A DNA stretch of 64,000 nucleotides from Kosakonia oryziphila (lineage in GTDB: Bacteria > Pseudomonadota > Gammaproteobacteria > Enterobacterales > Enterobacteriaceae). The position numbers and the translations under genes were made by a program. Shown piece by piece: positions 1 through 10,293 of the stretch. Position 1 is the first letter of the stretch; the number at the start of each line of letters is the position of its first letter. The stretch spans positions 1 to 64,000 of the forward strand of contig NZ_FMBC01000007.1 in the NCBI RefSeq assembly GCF_900094795.1. Direction: 5' to 3'. The notes under the pieces are model-generated. The model was not told the origin of the DNA and did not search any database. It saw only the letters and a program-made list of their open reading frames with translations.

Positions 1-113
1 GCGCGATCTTGCAAGTATGGGACAACTTGTGAAATTACCGACAAGAAGGGAAAGGGCCTTCCCGAGAGTGGTAAAGGAGAGGCCCTGGAAATACCCCACA
101 GCCCCGAAAAAGA

Positions 114-139
114 GCCAGTCAGTTGCTTAACTGACTGGC
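114..139. terminator. Hairpin, terminator-like
   Basis: A perfect 11-bp inverted repeat (GCCAGTCAGTT / AACTGACTGGC) with a 4-nt loop. No long T-run follows on either strand, so it is a stem-loop that may end a transcript entering from the left, or the small minus-strand gene that stops at 164. A second, looser GGGCCT/AGGCCC pair lies at 54-85. Confidence 0.45.
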
Positions 140-163
140 ATTACTCGCACTGGAGCCCTTATT

Positions 164-385
164 TTAATTAAGGGATGCGGAGACGATTTCGTTGCTGGAA
201 AGATTTTCCACACGCGCAAAATAAAACGCTTCGCCTTCACAGTAGTACGTTTCGATGGGCAACAAACCAGCTTGCGCCCCGCCGCTACCGCTGCCTGTAG
301 CCCATAAGACGGAGGTTTCGCTATCACCGACTGTTAAAAACTCAGACGCGCCTCCGGGGGCGAGCACGACCACAATTTTACTCAT
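164..385 (-). CDS. Small hypothetical protein, 73 aa
   Basis: I do not recognise this protein. The start at 385 (MSKIVVVLAPGG...) is preferred because AGGGG lies about 10 bases upstream; a longer in-frame start at 469 has no good ribosome site. The protein has no signal peptide or membrane segment. The middle is Gly/Ser-rich (GSGSGGAQAG), and the C-terminal half (ETYYCEGEAFYFARVENL) alternates polar and aromatic residues like a small beta domain. It is a single gene 267 bp downstream of the patD 3' end, with a hairpin just after its stop. It could be a small phage- or host-type accessory protein; no function is assigned. Confidence 0.5.
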   Translation of the reverse strand: MSKIVVVLAPGGASEFLTVGDSETSVLWATGSGSGGAQAGLLPIETYYCEGEAFYFARVENLSSNEIVSASLN

Positions 386-652
386 TATTGGTTTTCCCCT
401 GCCTGTTTTTATAAAAAGCCAGCTATTATCTTTTGTTGCAATGACTGTCTGTTGTCGGATAGATGACACTTATATGACAGGCAGAGAAAATGCCGATGTG
501 CGGTATTATTTGATCGTAATATTTCGCCACTCCGCTGATGACTGGATATTATTAAATCAGTTTTTGATAAATAACAATACAGATAATTTAGTGTGAGATT
601 TGCTTCATGTTTTATAAGGTTTTTTAAAACCGTCCGTGGTTTTATTAAATGA

Positions 653-2077
653 TTAATGTTTGATCATCACATGGCGTACTACGGTGTAATCTTCCAGCCC
701 ATACAACGACATATCTTTGCCATAACCGGAGCGTTTCTGCCCGCCGTGCGGCATTTCGCTGACCAGCATAAAATGGGTATTCACCCAGGTACAGCCATAT
801 TGCAGACGCGCGCTTAAGCGATGTGCCCGCCCGACATCACGCGTCCAGACTGATGATGCCAGCCCATACTGTGAGTCATTCGCCCAACCCAGCACCTGCT
901 CTTCATCATCAAACACCGTTACGCTGACCACCGGGCCAAACACTTCGCGCTGCACAATGGCATCTTCCTGTTTTGCCCCAGCCAGCAAGGTTGGATGATA
1001 GTAATATCCTGCGCCCTCGCCCTTTTTCCCGCCGGTGACCACACTGATGTGGCTCAGCGTTTTTGCCTCTTCAACGGCTTTACTGACCCGCGCCAAATGG
1101 GCGGCAGAACTCAACGGCCCCAACTCAGTACTTTCCTCTTCCGGCGGCCCCATTTTCAGGCTAGCGACAGCAGCACCGAGTTTTTCTACCAGTGCATCGT
1201 AGATCCCTTTTTGCGCGTAAATCCGGCATGCGGCGGTGCAATCTTGCCCGGCGTTATAAAAACCAAAGGTGCGCACGCCCTCCACCACCGCGTCGAGATC
1301 CGCATCATCAAACACAATTACCGGCGCTTTGCCGCCCAGCTCCATATGGGTGCGCTTAATTGACGACGCGGTATGACCAATAATGTGTTCGCCAGTGGCG
1401 ATCGAACCGGTGAGCGACACCATACGTACTTTTTCGTGGCCGGTTAACGGATCGCCGACCGTCTGACCGCGACCAAACAGCACATTCAGCACGCCAGCCG
1501 GGAAGATATCTTTCGCCAGTTCAGCCAGTTTCAGCGCCGTCAGCGGGGTAATTTCCGACGGTTTGAGCACCACGCAGTTACCCGCCGCCAGCGCCGGGCC
1601 CAGTTTCCATGCCGCCATCATCAGCGGGTAGTTCCAGGGCGCAATAGATGCGACAACACCCAGCGGATCGCGGCGGATCATCGAGGTATGCCCTTCCAGA
1701 TACTCCCCGGCCGCCAGCCCGTTCAGGCAGCGCGCCGCCCCGGCGAAGAAACGAAACACATCCACCACCGCCGGAATTTCATCATTCAGCACGCAGTGGT
1801 AGGGTTTGCCGCAGTTGAGGGATTCCAGGTGTGCGAAGGTTTCGGCGTTGTCCTCTATCACCTGCGCCAGTTGCAGCAGGCATTCAGCCCGCGCTTTCGG
1901 CGTGGTTTGCCCCCAACGGGCAAACGCCCGATCGGCTGCCTGTACAGCCGCATCGACCTGCGCGGCGGAGGCTTCGGCGATTTCCAGCAACATCTCGCCG
2001 GTGGCCGGGTTGTAGACAGCCTGTTTCTCGCCTTCGCCGTTAACCAGTTCTCCATTGATAAACAAGTGATGTTGCAT
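653..2077 (-). CDS. patD: Gamma-aminobutyraldehyde dehydrogenase PatD
   Basis: NAD-dependent aldehyde dehydrogenase of 474 aa that oxidises 4-aminobutanal to 4-aminobutanoate (GABA) in the cytoplasm, a step of putrescine breakdown. The full-length ALDH fold is present. The catalytic Glu lies in MELGGKAP (about residue 246) and the catalytic Cys in NAGQDC (Cys280). The cofactor-side motifs APWNYP and GSIATGE are also visible. It is the last gene of a five-gene minus-strand run ydcS-T-U-V-patD, starting 24 bp after the ydcV stop, matching the E. coli order. Co-transcription with a polyamine-type ABC transporter fits import of putrescine-like amines followed by aldehyde oxidation. Assignment rests on sequence and synteny with E. 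coli PatD (YdcW). Confidence 0.95.
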   Translation of the reverse strand: MQHHLFINGELVNGEGEKQAVYNPATGEMLLEIAEASAAQVDAAVQAADRAFARWGQTTPKARAECLLQLAQVIEDNAETFAHLESLNCGKPYHCVLNDEIPAVVDVFRFFAGAARCLNGLAAGEYLEGHTSMIRRDPLGVVASIAPWNYPLMMAAWKLGPALAAGNCVVLKPSEITPLTALKLAELAKDIFPAGVLNVLFGRGQTVGDPLTGHEKVRMVSLTGSIATGEHIIGHTASSIKRTHMELGGKAPVIVFDDADLDAVVEGVRTFGFYNAGQDCTAACRIYAQKGIYDALVEKLGAAVASLKMGPPEEESTELGPLSSAAHLARVSKAVEEAKTLSHISVVTGGKKGEGAGYYYHPTLLAGAKQEDAIVQREVFGPVVSVTVFDDEEQVLGWANDSQYGLASSVWTRDVGRAHRLSARLQYGCTWVNTHFMLVSEMPHGGQKRSGYGKDMSLYGLEDYTVVRHVMIKH

Positions 2078-2101
2078 AGTTCTGTCCTTCAGCTTGGTGT
2101 G

Positions 2102-2908
2102 TTATTTGCCGGTTCCGGCAACGGTGTCGGTATCGCGTGTCAGCCACCAGGCACCGAGAATAGGTAACATCGTCGCCAGCATCACCAGCAGCGCCACCAC
2201 ATTGGTCACTGGCACATCGCGCGGGCGGCCCAACTGGTTCAGCAGCCACAGCGGCAGAGTGCGCTCATGGCCTGCGGTAAAGGTGGTGACGATGATTTCG
2301 TCAAACGACAGCGCAAACGCCAGCATTCCCCCGGCCAGCAGTGCCGAACTGAGATTCGGCAGCACCACATAGCGAAAAGTCTGCCAACCGTTAGCACCCA
2401 GGTCCATCGAGGCTTCAACCAGGCTCCACGAGGTGCGCCGGAAACGAGCGATGACGTTGTTAAACACCACCACCACGCAAAACGTCGCATGCCCGATAAC
2501 AATGGTGAAAAAACCCGGCTCCAGATTGACCGCTTTGAAGGCAGTCAGCAGCGCCAGCCCGGTAATGATCCCTGGCAACGCTATCGGCAACAGTAGTAAC
2601 AGCGAGATCGCGTTCTTGCCAAAAAACTCGCTGCGCCATAAGGCCATTGCAGCAAGTGTGCCAAGAATCAAGGCGATTGCCGTTGCCAGCGCCGCGATCT
2701 TAAGTGACAGTGTCACCGCATCAAGGATATCCCCGCGAGCCGCCGCAAGGCTGAACCAGCGCAGCGTAAATCCTTGTGGTGGAAAACTGAATGCCGCGTC
2801 CTCGGTATTGAAAGCATAGATGGCAATGATCAATAGCGGGAAGTGGAGAAAGATAACGCCACCCCATGCGGTGACTTTGAGAAAAAACGGTGCGCGGTCA
2901 GAGTGCAT
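2102..2908 (-). CDS. ydcV: ABC transporter permease YdcV
   Basis: Inner-membrane permease of 268 aa in the PotC-like BPD_transp_1 family, with about six hydrophobic segments. The EAA-type cytoplasmic loop that contacts the ATPase is visible around [20 protein letters not shown]. It overlaps the ydcU 3' end by 11 bp, indicating translational coupling, and pairs with YdcU as a heterodimeric channel energised by YdcT and fed by YdcS. The predicted substrate class is polyamine, by family and by the linked patD gene. The start is set by the overlap with ydcU. Confidence 0.93.
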   Translation of the reverse strand: MHSDRAPFFLKVTAWGGVIFLHFPLLIIAIYAFNTEDAAFSFPPQGFTLRWFSLAAARGDILDAVTLSLKIAALATAIALILGTLAAMALWRSEFFGKNAISLLLLLPIALPGIITGLALLTAFKAVNLEPGFFTIVIGHATFCVVVVFNNVIARFRRTSWSLVEASMDLGANGWQTFRYVVLPNLSSALLAGGMLAFALSFDEIIVTTFTAGHERTLPLWLLNQLGRPRDVPVTNVVALLVMLATMLPILGAWWLTRDTDTVAGTGK

Positions 2909-3833
2909 CGAATGCTCCCAGACGTTTCACGAACGCCAGATAAAGGGCAATCAACACGATGGGCACCAGCGTAAAGGCGGCAGCCATCGGCATATTGCCA
3001 ATCGCGCCCTGCTGCGCATACACCATGTTACCAATGAAGTAACCCGGCGGCCCCACCAGTTGCGGCACGATAAAATCGCCCAGTGTCAGCGAGAAGGTGA
3101 AAATCGACCCGGCCGCCACACCTGGGATTGCCAGCGGTAATACCACATAGCGGAAGGTCTGGCGTGGATGCGCACCCAAATCAGCAGATGCCTGCAACAG
3201 CGAGGGCGGCAGTCGTTCCAGCGCAGCCTGAATCGGTAAAATCATAAACGGCAGCCAGATGTAGACGAACACCAAAAAGCGCCCCAGCCCGGACGTGGAA
3301 AGCGTGTTACCGCCGACTGCTGGTAACGTCAAAAAGGTGGTTAAAAGCGGCTCCAGCCCCAGATGGCTTAAAAACCACTGCGCCACGCCATCTTTTGCCA
3401 GCAACAACGTCCACGCATAGGCTTTGACGATATAACTGGCCCACATTGGCAACATCACGGCGATATAGAAAAACGCCTTCCATTTTCCCTGCGCATAACG
3501 CGCCATATACCACGCCATCGGGAAAGCGAGAATTGCGCTCGCCACGGTCACGGTAATCGCCATCATCAGGGTGCGCACGATGATGTCGTAATTCGCCGGG
3601 TTGAACAGTGCTTGCAGGTTGGCGAGCGTTAAATCCTGCGTAACCGACATGGTGAAGTCGTCGAAGGTGTAAAAACCCTGCCACAGCAGAGTTAACAGCG
3701 AACCCAAATAGACAATGCCGAACCACATCAGTGGCCCCAATAATAAGAGGAGCAACCCAAGCAGCGGTTTGCGCCAGAAGACTCCGCTCAGGCTGGCACG
3801 CCGCCGGGCAGTTAACGGAATACTCATTGCCAT
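2898..3833 (-). CDS. ydcU: ABC transporter permease YdcU
   Basis: PotB-like inner-membrane permease of 311 aa. A long N-terminal arm precedes the first membrane helix (residues about 24-50), and five further helices follow. The EAA loop is visible at [20 protein letters not shown]. It lies 1 bp after the ydcT stop and overlaps ydcV. Together with YdcV it should form the translocation pore of the ydcSTUV importer. Nothing is unusual in length or motifs. Confidence 0.93.
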   Translation of the reverse strand: MAMSIPLTARRRASLSGVFWRKPLLGLLLLLLGPLMWFGIVYLGSLLTLLWQGFYTFDDFTMSVTQDLTLANLQALFNPANYDIIVRTLMMAITVTVASAILAFPMAWYMARYAQGKWKAFFYIAVMLPMWASYIVKAYAWTLLLAKDGVAQWFLSHLGLEPLLTTFLTLPAVGGNTLSTSGLGRFLVFVYIWLPFMILPIQAALERLPPSLLQASADLGAHPRQTFRYVVLPLAIPGVAAGSIFTFSLTLGDFIVPQLVGPPGYFIGNMVYAQQGAIGNMPMAAAFTLVPIVLIALYLAFVKRLGAFDAL

Positions 3834-3834
3834 T

Positions 3835-4848
3835 TTACCCCGCTCCCTGCAACGGTACCATCGCGTCCCGCGACCATGAAATCTGCACCTGTTGCCCCAA
3901 CGTCAGCGTTTCTGTCAGCGACACGCCTGAGAGATTCGCCTGGCTGACCAGAACTTTCTCCCCTTGCGCCAGTAGCAGTTCAAAGCGAGTCGCTGCTCCC
4001 TGATACTGTACCGCCTGCACGACCGCGTTGACTTCAATTTCCCCTGGCGCGTTCAGGCGAATATGTTCCGGGCGCAATGAAAAAGTACCCTGCATACCGC
4101 ACAGTGTGCTGGCAAGCTCCTGACTGAAGACGTTTGACGTACCGACAAACCCGGCGACAAACGGCGTACGCGGGCGCAGGTAAAGTTCGCGTGGGGTATC
4201 GATTTGCTCGATGCGGCCGTTATTAAACACCGCCACCCGGTCAGACATTGACAGCGCTTCGCCCTGATCGTGAGTGACGAAAATAAAGGTGATGCCCAGA
4301 TCCTGTTGCAGCTTTTTTAGCTCCAGTTGCATCTGTTCGCGCAGTTTCAGATCGAGCGCGCCAAGCGGCTCATCCAGTAGCAAGACGCGCGGCTCGTTAA
4401 CCAGCGCCCGCGCGATCGCCACCCGTTGCCGCTGTCCGCCGGAGAGCTGGGAAGGTTTGCGCGTATGAACAAAGCCGAGCGCCACTTTTTCCAGCGCCTC
4501 ACGGGCGCGGGCGTGGCGCTGCTTTTTGTCCACACCTTTTACCATCAGCCCGTAGGCCACATTGTCGAGAATCGACATATGCGGGAACAGCGCGTAGTCC
4601 TGGAATACGGTGTTGACATCCCGTTCCCACGGCGGTAGTTCGCTGGCTTCGCGGCCAAAGATGCGGATTGCGCCACCGCTCAGTTGCTCAAACCCGGCAA
4701 TCAGCCGCAGACAGGTGGTTTTGCCGGAGCCAGACGGCCCCAGCATGGAGAAAAACTCCCCGTCATTGATGGCTACACTGACGCGGTCAACCGCCCGGAC
4801 GTCACCGTATAACCGCGAAACATCCAGAAATTCCACAGCATAGGTCAT
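3835..4848 (-). CDS. ydcT: ABC transporter ATPase YdcT
   Basis: PotA-type ATPase of 337 aa that energises the YdcUV permease. Walker A is GPSGSGKT (37-44), the signature LSGGQ is at 135-139, Walker B VLLLDE is at 155-160, and the switch His is in FVTHD (about 193). A C-terminal TOBE-like domain follows, from about residue 250. The gene starts 17 bp downstream of the ydcS stop and ends 1 bp before ydcU, consistent with a single operon. All catalytic motifs are intact. Confidence 0.95.
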   Translation of the reverse strand: MTYAVEFLDVSRLYGDVRAVDRVSVAINDGEFFSMLGPSGSGKTTCLRLIAGFEQLSGGAIRIFGREASELPPWERDVNTVFQDYALFPHMSILDNVAYGLMVKGVDKKQRHARAREALEKVALGFVHTRKPSQLSGGQRQRVAIARALVNEPRVLLLDEPLGALDLKLREQMQLELKKLQQDLGITFIFVTHDQGEALSMSDRVAVFNNGRIEQIDTPRELYLRPRTPFVAGFVGTSNVFSQELASTLCGMQGTFSLRPEHIRLNAPGEIEVNAVVQAVQYQGAATRFELLLAQGEKVLVSQANLSGVSLTETLTLGQQVQISWSRDAMVPLQGAG

Positions 4849-4865
4849 AGCTGGCTCCTGGCAGA

Positions 4866-6008
4866 TTAACGGCCACCCATAATGGCGATGTAATCCTGTG
4901 TCCAGCGACTGTATGGCACATATTTGCCACCTTCAGCGACCGGCGTTTTCCAGAAAGCAATTTTGTCAAAGAAGCGGTAACCGTTGGTTTCGCAGCCTTG
5001 CTCTCCCAGCAACGTGCTGGCTTTGCACCCTTCCGGCACCACTGGCAGCGAACCAAACCAGGCGGCCACATCGCCCTGAACTTTTGGCGTCAGCGACCAG
5101 TTCATCCATTTGTAGGCACAGTTCGGGTGTTTTGCATCGGCATGCAACATCGTGGTATCCGCCCAACCAGTGACGCCCTCTTTCGGGAATACAGTGGCGA
5201 TCGGCTGGTTTTCACCTTTCAGCGCATTCGCCTGATACGGCCAGGCGCTGGAGGCGACAACGCCTTCGTTTTTAAAGTCGCTCATCTGTACCGTGGTGTC
5301 ATGCCAATAGCGGTGGATCAGCATGTGCTGATCTCGCAATACTTTCAGTACCGCCTGGTATTGCGCTTCGGTGAGCTGGTAGGGATCGTCAATGCCCAGT
5401 TGTGGCTGTGTGGCTTTCAGGAACAGTGCTGCATCAGCGATGTAGATCGGGCCGTCATAAGCCTGTACGCGCCCTTTATTGGTTTTGCCATCCGGCAGGT
5501 TTTGTTGCACAAACACCACCGACCAGCTATCCGGCGGCGTCGGGAAGGTTTTGGTGTTATACATCAGCAGGTTCGGCCCCCACTGATACGGCGTGCCATA
5601 CACTTTGCCGCCAACGTTAAACCATGCACCGTTAACCAGTTTCGGGTCGAGGGTTTTCCAGTTCGGGATAAGCGCAGTATTAATCGGCTGCACGCGTTTC
5701 CCCATAATCAGGCGTAGCGAGGCATCGCCGGAAGCGGTAACCAGATCGTAACCGCCTTTTGCCATCAGGCTGACCATTTCATCGGAGGTAGCGGCGGTTT
5801 TGACGTTCACCGCGCAACCGGTGTCCTTTTCAAAGGCGGTTACCCAGTCATATTGCTTGTCGGTCTGGCCGCGTTCGATATACCCCGGCCAGGCAATAAT
5901 ATCCAGCCGACCTTCCCCTTTTCCCACTTCGGTGGGTTCGGCGGCATGCGCGACCATCATCGTCATGCTCAGCGCACACAGACTGCTGCGGGCAAATTTC
6001 TTGCTCAT
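4866..6008 (-). CDS. ydcS: Periplasmic binding protein YdcS
   Basis: Extracellular solute-binding protein of 380 aa, PotD/PotF-like, first gene of the ydcSTUV-patD operon. Residues 1-22 are a Sec signal peptide ending AHA, with cleavage before the AEPTEVG region. The mature protein should bind a polyamine-type ligand in the periplasm and deliver it to YdcUV. The E. coli homologue has also been reported to have polyhydroxybutyrate synthase activity, which cannot be judged here. The promoter must lie in the 345 bp between this start and the end of ydcR. Confidence 0.93.
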   Translation of the reverse strand: MSKKFARSSLCALSMTMMVAHAAEPTEVGKGEGRLDIIAWPGYIERGQTDKQYDWVTAFEKDTGCAVNVKTAATSDEMVSLMAKGGYDLVTASGDASLRLIMGKRVQPINTALIPNWKTLDPKLVNGAWFNVGGKVYGTPYQWGPNLLMYNTKTFPTPPDSWSVVFVQQNLPDGKTNKGRVQAYDGPIYIADAALFLKATQPQLGIDDPYQLTEAQYQAVLKVLRDQHMLIHRYWHDTTVQMSDFKNEGVVASSAWPYQANALKGENQPIATVFPKEGVTGWADTTMLHADAKHPNCAYKWMNWSLTPKVQGDVAAWFGSLPVVPEGCKASTLLGEQGCETNGYRFFDKIAFWKTPVAEGGKYVPYSRWTQDYIAIMGGR

Positions 6009-6353
6009 TGTTTACTCCTGTCGCAATGAAAAAGTGCGGCAGCCTTGCCGTAAATATATCTCCCTTAATAAAAGTAGACGGCACGTGGACAGTCATAATG
6101 TCACCCAGCGTAAATTTCACCAGGATGTGACACATAACGCATTACGTTTCGAATGAAAATAATAGCTGACCGTCTTTTTTAGTATAGACAAGGGGTTAGC
6201 TGGTTAGCGGTTAATTTGTGTTGCTATTCACATTTCCTATGAATAAACAAAACAAAAGCACAGAAAATAATGACGACACTCTGAAGTTTTTCACCGTCAC
6301 TATTTTTAAAACGAGAACAAGATATTCAGAAAATAAGAATAGAATGAGCGAGT
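6009..6353. promoter_or_regulatory. Upstream region of ydcS
   Basis: A 345-bp AT-rich non-coding stretch between the ydcS start and the ydcR stop. It should hold the promoter of the ydcSTUV-patD operon and the ydcR terminator. I see no palindrome strong enough to name as an operator and no convincing small gene. Short open frames here lack ribosome sites. Confidence 0.4.
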
Positions 6354-7760
6354 TTATTTCATCATTTGACGAATCAATTCTCCTAAGCGAATTGCCGCGC
6401 GTTCCTCTTTATCACCCCACGCCCAGGCGCAATTAAAGCGGAAAAAGGATTGCCAGCGGTCAGATGTCGAGAACATTTTCCCCGGCGCAATGCTGATATG
6501 GTTCGCCAGCGCCTGCTGGCTCAGCACCCCGGCATCCAGCCCGGCGGGCAGCTCCAGCCAGAGAAAATAACCGCTCTCATTGCGGTAAATTTTTACCTCT
6601 GGCGGAAGATGGCGCAGCAGCGCCTGCCAGGTCAGATGTTTGCGCTCCGCCAGCACGCGCCGCAGGCGGCGCAGATGTGCGTCGTAGTGATGGGTGGTGA
6701 GATAATCGACCAGTGCCAGTTGCAGCGGCGAACTGGTGGAGAGCGTACTCATTAACTGCAGTTGCTGAATGCGCCGCGCGTGACGACCGGCTGCCACCCA
6801 GCCAACGCGGAAACCGGCCACCAGACATTTAGAAAAAGAGGAACAGTGCAGCGTCATATCCTGCTTATCCCAGGCTTTTGCCGGTAACGGCTGTTCGCGC
6901 CCGTAATAGAGTTCGCTATAAACATCGTCTTCGATAAGCGTGACGTTATGTTCCGCCAGCATCGCCACCAGACGCGCTTTTTTCTCCGCACCCAGTGTAA
7001 AACCCAACGGGTTCTGGCTATTGGTCATCAGCCAGCAGGCTTTTACTGGATAGTCGGCCAGTGCCTGTGCCAGCGCATCAAGATCGATCCCCTCTTTCAC
7101 ATCCGTCGGCACCGACAGCGCTTTCAGCTTCAACCGTTCCAGCGCCTGCAACGCGCCATAGAAGCACGGGCTTTCAATGATCACCCAGTCGCCCGGTTCG
7201 GTGACCGCCTGCAAACTGAGGTTCAGCGCCTCTAGCGCCCCGGCGGTAATAACAATTTCATCCGGGGAGATGTTCATCCCCTGACGGGCGTAGCGACGGG
7301 CGATGGCATGGCGCAACTGGTTGTTGCCCGGCGGCAGGTTTTCAATCACGCTCATGGCAGTGGCGCTTTTACTTACTTTCGCCAACGAACGGTTAAGCTG
7401 CGGCATCGGAAACAGTTTCGGATCGGGAAATGCTGAGCCAAACGGCAACACCGAGGCATCGCAACTGGCTTGCAACACATCGAAAATATAGGTATTGATA
7501 TCCACCGCTTCATCACGGGTGACCTGCGCCGCCGCTACGCGCGGCACACCGGATGTTGGCGCGACAAAATAACCAGATTGCGGCCGGGCAATCACGCGGC
7601 CCTGGCTTTCCAGCAACTGATAAGCGTGACCCACCGTCATAAAACTTAACCCGCTGCTGGTGACCTGCTCGCGCAACGATGGCAGCTTTTCCCCCGGACG
7701 CCAGACGCCAAGCTCAATTTGTTCGCTGATTTGTTGCGCCAGGCGCTGGTATTTTTTCAT
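6354..7760 (-). CDS. ydcR: MocR-type regulator YdcR
   Basis: Transcription factor of 468 aa. It has an N-terminal GntR winged helix (about residues 1-70, with PSLREQVTSSGLSFMTVGHAY) fused to a PLP-dependent aminotransferase fold (about 100-465). The expected PLP-binding Lys is in SSFSKCL (Lys311), and the Asp of EDDVYSEL (about 278-279) should contact the pyridine nitrogen. MocR/PdxR-family proteins use the aminotransferase-like domain as an effector sensor. E. coli YdcR sits beside ydcS and is thought to act on that operon. Here it is also divergent from cioAB, so a role at that promoter is possible but unproven. Confidence 0.93.
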   Translation of the reverse strand: MKKYQRLAQQISEQIELGVWRPGEKLPSLREQVTSSGLSFMTVGHAYQLLESQGRVIARPQSGYFVAPTSGVPRVAAAQVTRDEAVDINTYIFDVLQASCDASVLPFGSAFPDPKLFPMPQLNRSLAKVSKSATAMSVIENLPPGNNQLRHAIARRYARQGMNISPDEIVITAGALEALNLSLQAVTEPGDWVIIESPCFYGALQALERLKLKALSVPTDVKEGIDLDALAQALADYPVKACWLMTNSQNPLGFTLGAEKKARLVAMLAEHNVTLIEDDVYSELYYGREQPLPAKAWDKQDMTLHCSSFSKCLVAGFRVGWVAAGRHARRIQQLQLMSTLSTSSPLQLALVDYLTTHHYDAHLRRLRRVLAERKHLTWQALLRHLPPEVKIYRNESGYFLWLELPAGLDAGVLSQQALANHISIAPGKMFSTSDRWQSFFRFNCAWAWGDKEERAAIRLGELIRQMMK

Positions 7761-7762
7761 GC

Positions 7763-7791
7763 ATATTCACCGGGTTGAGGATGGTGAATAT
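7763..7791. promoter_or_regulatory. Inverted repeat upstream of ydcR
   Basis: A perfect 9-bp inverted repeat (ATATTCACC at 7763-7771, GGTGAATAT at 7783-7791) with an 11-bp spacer. It begins 3 bp upstream of the ydcR start codon in the ydcR-cioA divergent region. Position and symmetry suggest an operator, most simply for YdcR autoregulation. A hairpin in the ydcR leader is the alternative. Confidence 0.5.
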
Positions 7792-7942
7792 CATGGCACG
7801 GGATACGGCTCCTTGCTATATCAGTAATAAAAAAGGTGGTACTAAAAAAAACTGTTATACAAAAAATTCGCCAATCTGTTTCTGCAAGTTCCGGCTCGCG
7901 CTTATTACCATACCCCTCACAGCAGTTGATCTGAGGTTGTCC

Positions 7943-9283
7943 ATGTTTGGTTTAGATGCGTTTCATCTGGCGAGAATACAGTTCGCCTTCACCGTTTCGT
8001 TTCACATTATTTTTCCGGCGATCACCATCGGGCTGGCCAGTTTTCTGGCGGTGCTGGAAGGTTTATGGCTGAAAACCCGTAACCCGGACTGGCGTACGCT
8101 GTACCATTTCTGGTCGAAGATTTTCGCTGTTAACTTCGGTATGGGCGTGGTTTCCGGGTTGGTGATGGCCTACCAATTTGGCACCAACTGGAGCGGCTTT
8201 TCCCAGTTTGCCGGCAGCATTACCGGGCCATTACTGACCTATGAAGTGCTAACTGCGTTCTTTCTGGAAGCTGGTTTTCTCGGCGTGATGCTGTTTGGCT
8301 GGAACCGTGTCGGGCCGGGGTTGCACTATTTTGCCACCTGCATGGTGGCACTGGGCACGCTGATGTCCACTTTCTGGATCCTCGCCTCCAATAGCTGGAT
8401 GCACACGCCGCAGGGTTACATTATCGAACAGGGCCAGGTGGTGCCAGTGGACTGGCTGAAAGTGATCTTCAACCCATCCTTCCCCTATCGCCTGATGCAT
8501 ATGACCATCGCCGCGTTTCTCAGCAGCGCGTTGTTTGTCGGCGCATCTGCCGCCTGGCATTTGCTGCGTGGTAACGATACGCCCGCGATGCGCAAAATGT
8601 TCTCGATGGCGATGTGGATGGCGCTGATAGTCGCGCCGATCCAGGCAATGGTGGGCGATATGCACGGGTTGAACACGCTGGAGCATCAACCGGCAAAAAT
8701 TGCCGCCATTGAAGGCCACTGGGAGAACCCGCCTGGCGAAGCCACCCCGCTGCTGCTGTTCGGCCTGCCGGATATGCAACAGGAACGCACCCGTTACGCA
8801 GTAGCGATCCCGGCGCTTGGTAGCCTGATCCTCACCCACAGCCTGCATAAACAGGTTCCGGCGTTGAAAGAATTTCCCAAAGACGAGCGCCCTTATTCGC
8901 CGCTGGTGTTCTGGTCATTCCGTGTGATGGTCGGCCTCGGCGTGCTGATGATAGTACTGGGCGTCGGCGCATTGTGGTTGCGCTATAAACAGCGGCTCTA
9001 CCAGTCGCGACCGTTCCTGCATTTTGCTTTGTGGATGGGGCCTGCCGGGTTGATCGCCATTCTCGCCGGTTGGGTCACCACAGAAGTTGGCCGTCAACCG
9101 TGGGTCGTCACCGGGTTGTTGCGTACAGCCGATGCGGTTTCGGCGCACGGCGTGATGCAGATGAGTCTCAGCCTGCTGACATTTTTCGTCGTCTACAGCG
9201 CCGTTTTCGGTGTCGGCTACAGCTATATGGTGCGGTTGATCTGCAAAGGCCCGCAAGCCTGGCATGATGAGGAGGCAAAATAA
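7943..9283 (+). CDS. cioA: Cytochrome bd-type quinol oxidase subunit I
   Basis: Subunit I (446 aa) of a terminal quinol oxidase in the inner membrane. It oxidises quinol and carries hemes b558, b595 and d. Residues equivalent to the E. coli CydA ligands are present: His21, His186 in YRLMH and Met329 in FRVMVGLG. The acidic pair Glu101/Glu109, the quinol-loop Lys252/Glu257 and the GRQPW motif are also there. The Q-loop lacks the long C-terminal insert of CydA, the mark of the short-loop CioA branch. The start at 7943 follows GAGGT about 7 bases upstream. An earlier in-frame ATG would add 56 residues unlike the family, so it is rejected. The gene overlaps cioB by 1 nt. Confidence 0.92.
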   Translation: MFGLDAFHLARIQFAFTVSFHIIFPAITIGLASFLAVLEGLWLKTRNPDWRTLYHFWSKIFAVNFGMGVVSGLVMAYQFGTNWSGFSQFAGSITGPLLTYEVLTAFFLEAGFLGVMLFGWNRVGPGLHYFATCMVALGTLMSTFWILASNSWMHTPQGYIIEQGQVVPVDWLKVIFNPSFPYRLMHMTIAAFLSSALFVGASAAWHLLRGNDTPAMRKMFSMAMWMALIVAPIQAMVGDMHGLNTLEHQPAKIAAIEGHWENPPGEATPLLLFGLPDMQQERTRYAVAIPALGSLILTHSLHKQVPALKEFPKDERPYSPLVFWSFRVMVGLGVLMIVLGVGALWLRYKQRLYQSRPFLHFALWMGPAGLIAILAGWVTTEVGRQPWVVTGLLRTADAVSAHGVMQMSLSLLTFFVVYSAVFGVGYSYMVRLICKGPQAWHDEEAK

Positions 9284-10293
9284 TGGGTATCGATCTTCCG
9301 TTGATCTGGTTTGTGATTATTGTTTTTGCCACCCTGATGTACATCGTGATGGACGGTTTTGATCTGGGGATCGGCATTCTGTTTCCACTGATCCGTAACA
9401 CGCACGATCGCGATGTGATGGTGAACAGCGTTGCGCCAGTCTGGGACGGCAACGAAACCTGGCTGGTGCTCGGCGGCGCGGGGCTATTCGGTGCGTTTCC
9501 GCTAGCTTATGCGGTGATTGTTGATGCGCTGACCCTTCCGCTGACACTCATGCTGCTGGGGCTAATTTTTCGCGGCGTGGCATTCGAGTTTCGTTTCAAA
9601 GCGACACCTGCCCACCGCCCGTTCTGGGATAAAGCATTTATGGCGGGTTCCGTGCTGGCGACCTTTACTCAGGGCGTGGTGGTTGGTGCAGTGCTGAATG
9701 GTTTTCCGGTCAACGGACGGCGTTTTAGTGGCGGCGCGCTGGACTGGCTAACCCCTTTCACCTTGTTCTGCGGCGTTGGGCTGGTGATTGCCTACGCGCT
9801 GCTGGGCGCAAGCTGGCTGGTGATGAAAAGCGACGCACCGTTGCAGGATAAAATGCGTGCAGCAGCGAAGAAATTGCTGCTGGTTTTACTGGTGGTTATT
9901 GCGATCATTAGCCTGTGGACACCGCTGGCGCACCCGGCGATTGCTTCCCGCTGGTTCAGCCTACCAAACCTGTTTTTCTTCGCGCCGGTACCCCTGTTGG
10001 TTATTGCGTTCAGTGTCTGGCTATGGCGCAGCCTCAACAATCCGCAGCATCATGCATTACCGTTTGTGCAGACGTTGGGCCTGATTTTCCTCGGCTTTAG
10101 CGGGCTGGGCATCAGCATCTGGCCGCACATCATTCCGCCGGATATCACCTTCTGGCAGGCCGCCGCACCGCCACAAAGCCAGGGCTTTATGCTGGTCGGC
10201 GCGCTGCTGATTATCCCGATTATCCTGGTCTATACCGCATGGAGCTATTACGTGTTTCGCGGCAAAGTACAACCTGGCGAGGGTTATCACTGA
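9283..10293 (+). CDS. cioB: Cytochrome bd-type quinol oxidase subunit II
   Basis: Subunit II of the same oxidase, 336 aa, with eight to nine hydrophobic segments. The family motifs MDGFDLGIG (residues about 23-31) and WDGNETWLV (about 54-62) are intact. The start codon overlaps the cioA stop as TAATG, and its own stop overlaps the next small gene as TGATG, so the three genes are translationally coupled. Subunit II carries no heme ligands itself but is required for heme assembly in the complex. Confidence 0.92.
   Translation: MGIDLPLIWFVIIVFATLMYIVMDGFDLGIGILFPLIRNTHDRDVMVNSVAPVWDGNETWLVLGGAGLFGAFPLAYAVIVDALTLPLTLMLLGLIFRGVAFEFRFKATPAHRPFWDKAFMAGSVLATFTQGVVVGAVLNGFPVNGRRFSGGALDWLTPFTLFCGVGLVIAYALLGASWLVMKSDAPLQDKMRAAAKKLLLVLLVVIAIISLWTPLAHPAIASRWFSLPNLFFFAPVPLLVIAFSVWLWRSLNNPQHHALPFVQTLGLIFLGFSGLGISIWPHIIPPDITFWQAAAPPQSQGFMLVGALLIIPIILVYTAWSYYVFRGKVQPGEGYH

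Noticed and set aside
7775..7942. In-frame 56-residue N-terminal extension of CioA
   Set aside because: The extra residues do not look like the family, would run through the ydcR/cioA promoter region, and the ATG at 7943 has a good ribosome site and begins at the conserved N-terminus.
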